Of a DNA stretch of 5,705 nucleotides, positions 1-5,535 are shown piece by piece. Made by a program: the position numbers and the translations under genes. The stretch's first letter is position 1. Each line of letters starts with the position of its first letter. The DNA is taken from the NCBI GenBank assembly GCA_029563245.1, contig JAKQSG010000121.1, positions 1 to 5,705 of the forward strand, in the 5' to 3' direction. The notes beneath the pieces were generated by a model. It did not search any database and was not told the origin of the DNA. It saw nothing but the letters and a program-made list of their open reading frames with translations. Origin of the DNA: Candidatus Omnitrophota bacterium. Lineage in GTDB: Bacteria; Omnitrophota; Gorgyraeia; Gygaellales; Profunditerraquicolaceae.

Positions 1-58
1 CGAAAGCCTCATAAGCTTCTTTGATGGCTTCGCGCATATAGATCTCATGTATTTTCAT
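1..58 (-). CDS. tadA: Probable tRNA-specific adenosine deaminase TadA, N-terminus only
   Basis: Only the first 19 codons are present; the gene runs off the left edge. The translation reads MKIHEIYMREAIKEAYEAF, which resembles the N-terminal helix of bacterial TadA (pattern xYMxxAIxEAxxA, lying before the EVPVGA segment that would be outside the window). From memory, the distance from the start to YM matches Gram-positive TadA proteins, which supports ATG at 58-56. TadA is a cytosolic zinc enzyme that deaminates A34 of tRNA-Arg(ACG) to inosine. That tRNA gene lies 8 nt upstream on the same strand, which strengthens the call considerably. No Shine-Dalgarno sequence exists in the short gap (ATTAATTTT including the tRNA discriminator base), so translation initiation is unusual. 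The catalytic HAE and PCxxC motifs cannot be checked here. Confidence 0.7.
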   Translation of the reverse strand, partial: MKIHEIYMREAIKEAYEAF

Positions 59-66
59 AAAATTAA

Positions 67-140
67 TGCGCCCAGCAGGGGTCGAACCTGCAACAACCAG
101 CTCCGTAGGCTGGTGCTCTATCCAGTTGAGCTATGGGCGC
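67..140 (-). tRNA. tRNA-Arg (anticodon ACG)
   Basis: The minus strand folds into a complete cloverleaf. The acceptor stem is GCGCCCA paired with TGGGCGC (7/7). The D arm is GCTC/GAGC with a 9 nt loop. The anticodon stem is CCAGC/GCTGG with loop CTACGGA, giving anticodon ACG. The variable loop is 5 nt, and the T arm is GCAGG/CCTGC with loop TTCGACC. The discriminator base is A at 67. The following bases are TTA, so CCA is not encoded and must be added after transcription. The ACG anticodon is the standard substrate for A34-to-inosine editing, which lets one tRNA read CGU, CGC and CGA. The tRNA has its own promoter just upstream and is followed closely by the putative tadA gene. Confidence 0.97.
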
Positions 141-150
141 AATAGGAAAT

Positions 151-179
151 ATCTTAACAGATTTTAAATATTATGTAAA
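151..179 (-). promoter_or_regulatory. Sigma70-type promoter of tRNA-Arg and probably tadA
   Basis: On the minus strand there is a -35 box TTTACA (179-174), a 17 bp spacer and a -10 box TAAGAT (156-151). The -10 box is preceded by TGT, an extended -10 element. The first base of the mature tRNA lies 10 nt after the -10 box, so transcription would start a few bases upstream of it. The box is in the 46 bp gap after the stop of the preceding membrane-protein gene, so the tRNA does not depend on read-through. No terminator fits in the 8 nt before tadA, so tadA probably shares this transcript. Confidence 0.7.
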
Positions 180-186
180 GAAAGAA

Positions 187-834
187 TCAAAATGAAAATC
201 CTCTTAGGAGAATCAGCATCCCCAGGGATATCAAGACTAAACCAGAAATAACCCTGATCAGGAGTTTAATATTCCGGTTGTATGCAAAATGCCCGGCCAG
301 CTTCCCCGATAAACCTATAAGTAAAATAACAGGAGAAATAGTGCTGCCAAGCCCGAAAGTAAAAGCGTATAGCGCCCCCTCTACTGGAGAACGCGCAATT
401 ATAATTATATAGTTAAGTATCCCCAAAAGCGGCAGACAGGGAGAGAAACCGGTTAAAAAACCAAGCAATCCGGCATTTTTCAAATTCCCCCTGCTTAAAA
501 AAGAACAAAACTTGCTTTTTAAGGGCTCTTTGACACTTATAGTAAGGACCCCTATTGCTAAAATAAAGATCCCTAATAATATATTTATGGCATTTGCATA
601 CCCTAATAGAAATCTGCTTTTAAGTAATCCGGAGAAAAGCCCAATCAATCCTCCGATAATTATATAGCTTAACATTTTAGCTACAGAAAAAAATAGATAG
701 GATATTATAGCTTTCTTAAAAGAAGGCCTGTAAGCAGCCACAAAGCTCACCAGAATGGGAGCGCAAAAACTAAGGCATGGCCCGCTGCCTAAGACTATTC
801 CGCTTAAAAATAAATAGTATAGACTTTCCGTCAT
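187..834 (-). CDS. CcdA/DsbD-like (DsbD_2, 'TauE/SafE'-annotated) six-helix membrane protein
   Basis: A 215-residue polytopic inner-membrane protein with about six hydrophobic helices (roughly 6-28, 42-68, 80-100, 121-146, 153-176 and 190-212). It is arranged as two related halves, each opening with a Cys-Pro motif: GSGPCLSFCAP (C20, C24) and GFSPCLPLLG (C133). This is the layout of the CcdA/DsbD transmembrane family, which carries thiol reducing equivalents from cytoplasmic thioredoxin to the periplasm. Members with this length are often annotated as sulfite exporter TauE/SafE or cytochrome c biogenesis proteins. The first motif has two cysteines in a C-x3-C arrangement, and the second half keeps only one, so the redox pair might be C20 or C24 with C133. 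The start ATG at 834-832 has no clear Shine-Dalgarno. It diverges from the synthase-like gene across 36 bp. The family assignment is fairly firm; the substrate is not known. Confidence 0.8.
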   Translation of the reverse strand: MTESLYYLFLSGIVLGSGPCLSFCAPILVSFVAAYRPSFKKAIISYLFFSVAKMLSYIIIGGLIGLFSGLLKSRFLLGYANAINILLGIFILAIGVLTISVKEPLKSKFCSFLSRGNLKNAGLLGFLTGFSPCLPLLGILNYIIIIARSPVEGALYAFTFGLGSTISPVILLIGLSGKLAGHFAYNRNIKLLIRVISGLVLISLGMLILLRGFSF

Positions 835-843
835 CTTAGGCTT

Positions 844-854
844 AATATAATATA
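844..854. promoter_or_regulatory. AT-rich divergent promoter candidate
   Basis: The gap between the divergent starts (835-870) contains TAATATAATATAAAA. On the plus strand TATAAT at 846-851 is a consensus -10 box, though the bases 17 bp upstream (ACTTTC) are a poor -35. On the minus strand TATATT occurs twice, at 849-844 and 854-849. A minus-strand start from either would leave a leader of only a few bases before the ATG at 834. Any -35 elements must lie inside the opposite coding region. Confidence 0.35.
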
Positions 855-858
855 AAAA

Positions 859-864
859 AGAGGG
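859..864 (+). promoter_or_regulatory. Ribosome binding site AGAGGG fixing the ATG start at 871
   Basis: AGAGGG ends 6 nt before ATG 871, a normal spacing. The alternative TTG at 865 would directly abut the site, so it is rejected as the start. Confidence 0.65.
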
Positions 865-870
865 TTGTCC

Positions 871-2976
871 ATGATTATCTTCGTGCTATTAGGGATTATC
901 TCTTCTATATTCCAGCTTGTTATCTTACGCGAGTTCAGCTTTTCTATTGCTAAAAACGAGCTGGCTTTTATTTTAGGAGCGGGATTCTGGGTCATCTCCT
1001 GCTCCTTAGGCAGTATAGCAAGATTACCCAGAAAACTGCAGGATCCTCCCCTGCCCCTGATTGCCTGCCTGTCATTCATCATCTCCATCTATCTTATTCA
1101 CTTAGCAAAACTGTTAAACGGTATGCAATATTATGAAGCGGCCAGCCTGAAACTAGTCCTCTTATCAAGCATAGCCTTAATAGGGCCGACAGCTTTTATT
1201 ACCGGCTATATTTTCAAATACCTTACGCTTGCATATCTTAATAAAAATACCGCGCAAAGAAATACTTTCGCTAAATTCTTTGCTTTTGAAGCCCTGGGGT
1301 TTTTCCTGGGGGGATTAATCTTCAGTTTATATTTTAATAATTATAGTAACCCTTTAATCTTCTCAATATTGCCTCTCTTATTGATTGCAGGAATTAAAGG
1401 CATTTTTAGGAAAACGATTATATCCTTTTTTATTATAGCCGCCACTTTAATCTCCTTAAGAACATTTAGCCCTATATTGCAAAAAGAATTCGGCAACTCA
1501 GATATACTCTTAAATGCAGGCTCTGGCTACGGCCCGATAGTAATTGCCCGTAAAGCTTACTCTACTATGATATTTTCAGAAGGCTCGCTTCTGGCAACAA
1601 GCGAAGATAAGGCTGCAGTTGAAGAAGCCATTCATACGGGCTTGGCCGGAATTAACCTGTCAGGAGAAAAGGACATTCTTTTTATTGGGCCCGCCCTATC
1701 CCAAGAAATTAATGAAATAATGAAATATAACCCCGGCTCCCTGGACTCCCTGCACATTAATCCGCTAATTTCAATTCTGAGTGAATATACTACACCCTAT
1801 GATATAAGAAGGCGGGTAAATTTTATTACCGATGACCCTGTTTTATATCTTAAGGAAACAAAGAAAAAATACGATGCCATCCTGGCCATCTCGCCTCCCC
1901 CTTCCAGCCTATCTTTGAACCGCTATTTTACTGAAGATTTCTACCGGCTTATTAAAACAAAATTAAAACCGGCAGGCATATTCTCTTTCTCCATGCCCTC
2001 TAAGCGAGAAATATTAAGCCCTCAATTTGCGAAATTTAACTCCAGTATAATAAACGCCCTGGATAAGGTTTTTAACTACAGACTGATTATACCCTCGGAT
2101 ACTATGATTATAGTGGCTTCCCCGGATAAAGAAATCAATGACTATGACTTGATTGAAAACTTTATTAAAGTTAACCCGGCTACCGATTTTTTTACAATAT
2201 ATCATTTTAAAGATAACCTTAAGCCTTCGGCACGAGAATATATTCAAAACCGGTTGGATGCTAAAATCCCTGCTAATACTAACCTCACCCCCAGCGGATT
2301 CCTTAATTATCTTATTCTAGAGCAAATTAAATTCTACCCTGACCTTAAGATCAACCAGGGAAAAACAGGGAAGAATATAATTGCAGCCCTTTTTATTTTC
2401 TGGTTGTTAATAATAGCTTTCTCATTTTTGTCAAAAAGAATTTATTACCTCTTAAATATTGGGGCAGTCGGATTTATCTCTATCGCGATGACTGCGGTAA
2501 TCTTTGTATTATTTCAGGCTTACTGCGGGGCTTTATACTGGAAACTGGGATTGTTGATCGCTTTCTTTATGGCAGGGCTAAGCACGGGGATACTAATCAT
2601 TAGCTCAAAACAAATATACCGCCCTAAGCTACTTTCAGTAATATTTTTATGTTGGGGGATTGCTATTATTGCATTATTATTAAGCCTGAAAAAACTGGGA
2701 GAAGTAAGATACGCGGATATTATTTTCTATTCATTTTCATTACTGTGCGGGTTCCTAAGCGGCGGAGTTTATCCTGTGGTCGCTCAAGGACTTTTAGAAA
2801 GCAGAATGAAAGAGAAAAAAATAACTACCGCTATCTATGCGGCAGATTTAACCGGCGCCTTTTTGGGGACTTTAGCTTGCGGAACGCTATTGATACCTTT
2901 CTTAGGAGTTACCGGCAGCCTTATCTCCTTATTAATCCTGAGCCTTACTCTATGCGCAAGAAATCTTTGGGCCTAA
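871..2976 (+). CDS. Polytopic membrane protein with embedded degenerate spermidine-synthase-like domain
   Basis: A 701-residue protein in three parts (numbered from ATG 871). An N-terminal block of about seven hydrophobic helices spans 1-198. A soluble domain of about 300 residues follows (about 199-500), then a C-terminal block of six or seven helices (about 502-696). The soluble part has the order of an aminopropyltransferase Rossmann domain: a beta-rich entry ending EEAIHTGLAG, a first strand ILFIGPALSQ (269-278), a second strand SLHIN (293-297), and a later segment YDAILAISPPPSS followed by LNRYFTEDFY (334-358). The last part matches membrane-fused spermidine-synthase-like proteins, as does the C-terminal AADLTGAFLG near 657-666. 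Key residues are missing: GPALS replaces the GGGDG loop, LHIN replaces VEID, and the catalytic aspartates of the D-x-x-D region are replaced by ISPPP. It is therefore unlikely to make spermidine and may be a binding or structural protein in the membrane. Its stop overlaps the convergent radical SAM gene by 4 bp. Confidence 0.8.
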   Translation: MIIFVLLGIISSIFQLVILREFSFSIAKNELAFILGAGFWVISCSLGSIARLPRKLQDPPLPLIACLSFIISIYLIHLAKLLNGMQYYEAASLKLVLLSSIALIGPTAFITGYIFKYLTLAYLNKNTAQRNTFAKFFAFEALGFFLGGLIFSLYFNNYSNPLIFSILPLLLIAGIKGIFRKTIISFFIIAATLISLRTFSPILQKEFGNSDILLNAGSGYGPIVIARKAYSTMIFSEGSLLATSEDKAAVEEAIHTGLAGINLSGEKDILFIGPALSQEINEIMKYNPGSLDSLHINPLISILSEYTTPYDIRRRVNFITDDPVLYLKETKKKYDAILAISPPPSSLSLNRYFTEDFYRLIKTKLKPAGIFSFSMPSKREILSPQFAKFNSSIINALDKVFNYRLIIPSDTMIIVASPDKEINDYDLIENFIKVNPATDFFTIYHFKDNLKPSAREYIQNRLDAKIPANTNLTPSGFLNYLILEQIKFYPDLKINQGKTGKNIIAALFIFWLLIIAFSFLSKRIYYLLNIGAVGFISIAMTAVIFVLFQAYCGALYWKLGLLIAFFMAGLSTGILIISSKQIYRPKLLSVIFLCWGIAIIALLLSLKKLGEVRYADIIFYSFSLLCGFLSGGVYPVVAQGLLESRMKEKKITTAIYAADLTGAFLGTLACGTLLIPFLGVTGSLISLLILSLTLCARNLWA

Positions 2977-4079
2977 TCCCAGACACCAGAAATAATAACT
3001 CCGCAAAACTTACACTTTCTATCAATAATATTATTTTCTAACACCTTGTAACCTATCCGCTTAACCAGCAGGCTAGAGCAAACAGGGCATATTGTATCTT
3101 CTCCTATGTTTTGTGGAATATTTCCCACGTATACATACAAAAGGCCCGTATCTTGGGCTATTTTCTGCGCCCTGAGTAAAGTCTTTAGCGGTGTCGGGGA
3201 TAAATCCGTAAGTCTATACATCGGGAAGAACCTTGAAAAATGAATCGGGGTATCAGCACCTAAATTTTCTTTTATCCAAACACAAAGATTGCGGATATCC
3301 TCTTTGGAATCATTAGCAGTAGGAATAATAAGATTAGTTATCTCCAGCCAGACCCCCTCCTCTTTCAAAACCTTAAGCGACCTTAGGACATCGGCGAGTG
3401 ACCCCTCGCAAAAAGAAGAATAAAACTTTTCGCTAAAACCCTTTAAATCAATATTGGCCGCAGTTAAATATTTAGCTAACTCGCGTAGCGGCCCCTCGCT
3501 AATGAAACCCGATGAATGCATCACGCAAGCAATGCCTTCTTCCTTAGCCAACTTAGCAATATCAAGCATATATTCATAAAAAATAGCCGGCTCAGTATAA
3601 GTGAAGGCTATTGTTTTGCAGCCAGCCTCTCTGGCTCCGTCTATAATCTCCCGGGGGGGAACAAAAGAAACCTTAACCGATTCAGGGTCTAATTGAGATA
3701 TCTCCCAATTCTGACAGAACTTACACCTTAAATTGCATCCGGCAGTAGCGATAGAAAATGATTTCGTCCCGGGATAAACATGAAAAAGAGGTTTCTTCTC
3801 TACCGGATCAACGTGCAACGCTACGGGCTGGCCATAAGTTAGGGCATAAAGCCTGCCCTCTACATTCCTTCTCGCCCTGCAAAAACCTCTTTCATTCCGG
3901 GGTATCAGGCACTGCCGGGGGCAAAGCAAACATTTAACCTTTTCCTTTCCACCTGCCTCCCAATACATCGCCTCCCTGCCTTCTCTCTTAATAGAAGAAT
4001 CTTGAGAAAAAGAAGGATGAATAAAAACAATAACGAATAGCAAAACGAATATACCTATTTTGCGATTCCTACTAAACAA
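2973..4079 (-). CDS. amrS: AmmeMemoRadiSam-type radical SAM protein (AmrS-like) with N-terminal signal peptide
   Basis: A 368-residue protein with the AmrS layout. A Cys cluster CLLCPRQC with C67 (C50, C53, C57, C67) comes first. Next is the radical SAM motif CNLRCKFC (C115, C119, C122; C-x3-C-x2-C), which binds a 4Fe-4S cluster and SAM. YTEP (161-164) and IHFSRFFP (279-286) are characteristic, and the C-terminus carries CPVC (331-334) and CKFC (356-359), a zinc-ribbon-like pair. The family works with Memo-type dioxygenases and AMMECR1 in a poorly understood modification system; neither partner is in this window. The start is TTG at 4079, supported by a strong ribosome binding site. Residues 1-25 form a signal peptide: basic SRNRK, hydrophobic IGIFVLLFVIVFI, and a likely cut after SFS25. 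Cytosolic AmrS proteins begin near the internal M38 (REAMYWE), so the export signal is an addition. It is second in the minus-strand operon, 19 bp after the small gene upstream. Family assignment is strong; export is inferred. Confidence 0.9.
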   Translation of the reverse strand: MFSRNRKIGIFVLLFVIVFIHPSFSQDSSIKREGREAMYWEAGGKEKVKCLLCPRQCLIPRNERGFCRARRNVEGRLYALTYGQPVALHVDPVEKKPLFHVYPGTKSFSIATAGCNLRCKFCQNWEISQLDPESVKVSFVPPREIIDGAREAGCKTIAFTYTEPAIFYEYMLDIAKLAKEEGIACVMHSSGFISEGPLRELAKYLTAANIDLKGFSEKFYSSFCEGSLADVLRSLKVLKEEGVWLEITNLIIPTANDSKEDIRNLCVWIKENLGADTPIHFSRFFPMYRLTDLSPTPLKTLLRAQKIAQDTGLLYVYVGNIPQNIGEDTICPVCSSLLVKRIGYKVLENNIIDRKCKFCGVIISGVWD

Positions 4080-4083
4080 ATTA

Positions 4084-4091
4084 CCCTCCCT
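4084..4091 (-). promoter_or_regulatory. Strong ribosome binding site fixing the TTG start of the amrS-like gene
   Basis: The minus strand reads AGGGAGGG then TAAT and TTG. The GGAGG core lies 5 nt from the TTG at 4079. No comparable site precedes the internal ATG at codon 38, so the longer form with the signal peptide is the preferred translation product. Confidence 0.75.
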
Positions 4092-4098
4092 ATAGGAA

Positions 4099-4416
4099 TT
4101 ACCTATTTCCTAAATTCATATCCGTAATTTTCTTTGCCTTTAATACCCCAGAACCATCATCATAGTAAACAACCGTAACCGGATCACTCTGCTCAAGGTC
4201 AGAAAAATAAATTGTCTCAGCCCCCCTAGTTATCTTGGTATCATGAGTAACAGCGATATTAATCTCATCCTTCTTACCCGAAAAAGGGTCAAAATATAGC
4301 ACCGTAATATTTGAACTTACCCAGTCTAGGCCAATCAGAATTCCGGAAACATTCTTCTCAGCCATCGGCTCATCCATAGCCCAATTGGAGGGTAGTATAC
4401 TGACCCCTATTAACAA
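4099..4416 (-). CDS. Small beta-rich DUF5666-like protein, 5' end replaced by an insertion sequence
   Basis: The open frame gives 105 residues from a TTG at 4416, but only the part from 4395 downward (LPSNWAMDEP onward) is native; the first seven codons are the IS inverted repeat. The rest is predicted beta-rich: VSGILIGLDWVSSNITVLYF, a stretch containing VTHDTKITRG, FSDLEQSDPVTVVYYD and KAKKITDMN. The pattern of alternating strands with a T-x-I-x-R-G turn and an L-x-x-x-D-x-V-x-V-x-Y strand resembles the small secreted OB-like DUF5666 family. LPSNWA before MDEP looks like the end of a signal peptide with cleavage after the Ala, so the native protein was probably periplasmic. No Shine-Dalgarno precedes the TTG or the ATG at 4377-4375, so it may be a broken gene. 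It is the first gene of the operon with the amrS-like gene (19 bp gap). Function unknown. Confidence 0.55.
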   Translation of the reverse strand: MLIGVSILPSNWAMDEPMAEKNVSGILIGLDWVSSNITVLYFDPFSGKKDEINIAVTHDTKITRGAETIYFSDLEQSDPVTVVYYDDGSGVLKAKKITDMNLGNR

Positions 4417-4445
4417 AAGGGCACTTTTAAGTTAGAATATGGCTC
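4396..4445 (+). repeat. Left terminal inverted repeat of the IS
   Basis: It matches the reverse complement of the right end over about 48 bp with small gaps. The best blocks are TGACCCC, ATTA and the 13 bp core TTTTAAGTTAGAA (4425-4437), followed by GGCTC. Its outer end is in frame with the adjacent minus-strand gene and codes for a short hydrophobic stretch there. Confidence 0.85.
4410..4438 (+). promoter_or_regulatory. Transposase promoter inside the left inverted repeat
   Basis: A -35 box TTAACA (4410-4415), a 17 bp spacer and a -10 box TAGAAT (4433-4438) each differ from consensus at one position. The start would be near 4445, about 20 nt before the orfA ribosome binding site. A weak promoter in the left repeat is known for IS3-family elements such as IS911. 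Confidence 0.6.
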
Positions 4446-4464
4446 ATGGAGGCATAAGCCCCAG

Positions 4465-4471
4465 AAAGGAG
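4465..4471 (+). promoter_or_regulatory. Ribosome binding site AAAGGAG of orfA
   Basis: AAAGGAG lies 9 nt before ATG 4481. It selects that ATG over the in-frame ATG at 4439, which has no such site and overlaps the inverted repeat and promoter. Confidence 0.7.
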
Positions 4472-4480
4472 CCGTATTCT

Positions 4481-4750
4481 ATGGAAAAACGACACTGGAC
4501 CAGCCAGCAAAAGCTGCAAATAGTGCTTGAAGGCCTAAGCGGCCAGATTGAAATCTCAAAGCTCTGTGCCAAGTACCAGATCGCCCAAACTCAGTACTAC
4601 CAATGGCGCGACCAGCTCTTAAAATACGGCAAGCAGGCCTTTGAAGTAAAGAACATGACCAAGAAAGAACAGCACCTGGAACTGGAGAACCAAAAGCTCA
4701 AGCGTATCATCGGTGACTTAACCGTTGAGCTTAAAAAAAACGAATTTTAA
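4481..4750 (+). CDS. IS3-family transposase OrfA (HTH DNA-binding subunit)
   Basis: An 89-residue protein. Residues about 4-50 form a helix-turn-helix of the transposase-8 type (WTSQQKLQIVLEGLSG, then ISKLCAKYQIAQTQYYQWRDQ). Residues about 60-86 are a predicted coiled coil (EQHLELENQKLKRIIGDLTV), the usual leucine-zipper part that mediates oligomerisation in IS3 elements. OrfA binds the inverted repeats, and on its own usually acts as a regulator; the frameshifted OrfAB fusion is the active transposase. The start at 4481 is chosen for its ribosome binding site. It ends 2 nt before the orfB ATG, with a slippery A8 run just before the stop. Confidence 0.93.
   Translation: MEKRHWTSQQKLQIVLEGLSGQIEISKLCAKYQIAQTQYYQWRDQLLKYGKQAFEVKNMTKKEQHLELENQKLKRIIGDLTVELKKNEF
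4733..4741 (+). other. Programmed -1 ribosomal frameshift site (A-AAA-AAC)
   Basis: Eight A residues then C, read in the orfA frame as AAA AAA AAC. The heptamer A AAA AAC (4735-4741) is a recognised slippery sequence. Slipping back one base continues as CGA ATT TTA ACT ATG into orfB. The orfB frame is open from just after a TAA at 4732-4734, so the fusion can form only within this run. The product would be about 350 residues. orfB could also be started by coupling at ATG 4753. Confidence 0.75.
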
Positions 4751-4752
4751 CT

Positions 4753-5535
4753 ATGAGAAGAGCAAAATCTCAAAGCGTAATCGAACGTAATGCTGTTATC
4801 CTTGGGCAGATCAAAGAAGTCAAGACCGACCACCCTCTCTGGGGTTATCGCAGGGTCTGGTCGTACTTGAAATACCGCCAGGGAATACCGGTGAATAAGA
4901 AGCGTATCCAGCGGCTGATGAAAGAGCAAGGTCTTCTGGTTACCCCGGAGACCAGGAATAAGGCTAAGCGCGGCCCGATACGGCCTAAGCCCCATGCCGA
5001 GCACCCCAACCACTTCTGGGGTGTTGATATGACCAAGATCAAAATGGCCTCCTGGGGCTGGCTGTATTTAACCATTGTCCTTGACTGGTACACCAAAGAG
5101 ATTATCGGCTACAACTTAGGCTTACAGTCTCGGACCGAAGATTGGCTTAAGGCTTTAAATCAAGCCGTCAATTCCCGGTTCCCGCAAGGAATTAAAGATA
5201 CTGACAAAGAACAGCTATTTTTAATCTCTGATAACGGGTGTCAACCGACATCTCAGAGATTTATGATGAACTGCGCTGTGCTGGGTATAAAACAGATATT
5301 TACTACCTGGTCGAATCCCAAAGGCAATTCTGATACTGAGCGTGTCTTGCGCACCATTAAAGAAGACATTGTCTGGCCGTACGACTGGGACAACCCGTTT
5401 GATTTTGAGATTAGCCTGGCCAAGTGGATTCACGACTACAACACGGATTACCCGCATCAAACGCTGAATAATATGACACCGAGCCAGTTTTACGCAAGCT
5501 ACGCCAACGTTAACAAAGAGCCGGTTCTAACTTAA
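4753..5535 (+). CDS. IS3-family transposase OrfB (DDE integrase catalytic subunit)
   Basis: A 260-residue protein. Residues about 15-65 are the HTH_21-type region (TDHPLWGYRRVWSYL, NKKRIQRLMKEQGL). The rve integrase core follows from about 83 to 250. The catalytic triad is complete: D92 (WGVDMTKI), D160 (LISDNGCQPTS) and E196 (SDTERVLRTIKED), with 35 residues between the second D and E, as in the IS3 family. The C-terminal YNTDYPHQTLNNMTPSQFY is the standard end of these proteins. It is in the -1 frame relative to orfA and probably made mainly as an OrfAB fusion. The stop TAA lies inside the right inverted repeat. No frameshift or early stop is seen, so the element is potentially active. Confidence 0.95.
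   Translation: MRRAKSQSVIERNAVILGQIKEVKTDHPLWGYRRVWSYLKYRQGIPVNKKRIQRLMKEQGLLVTPETRNKAKRGPIRPKPHAEHPNHFWGVDMTKIKMASWGWLYLTIVLDWYTKEIIGYNLGLQSRTEDWLKALNQAVNSRFPQGIKDTDKEQLFLISDNGCQPTSQRFMMNCAVLGIKQIFTTWSNPKGNSDTERVLRTIKEDIVWPYDWDNPFDFEISLAKWIHDYNTDYPHQTLNNMTPSQFYASYANVNKEPVLT

Noticed and set aside
865..870. TTG at 865 as the start of the synthase-like gene
   Set aside because: It directly abuts the AGAGGG ribosome binding site, whereas ATG 871 has a 6 nt spacing.
3024..3037. AATAATATTATT followed by T residues as a terminator of the synthase-like gene
   Set aside because: The stem is made of A-T pairs only, with no loop and too few T residues. It lies inside the conserved C-terminal codons of the amrS-like gene.
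2649..3041. A 130-codon open frame on the plus strand
   Set aside because: It overlaps the end of the synthase-like gene in another frame and the amrS-like gene in antisense. Its product is basic and low in recognisable structure, so it is a shadow frame.
4747..5096. Minus-strand open frames inside orfB
   Set aside because: They are antisense to the well-supported DDE transposase and have no ribosome binding sites or family motifs.
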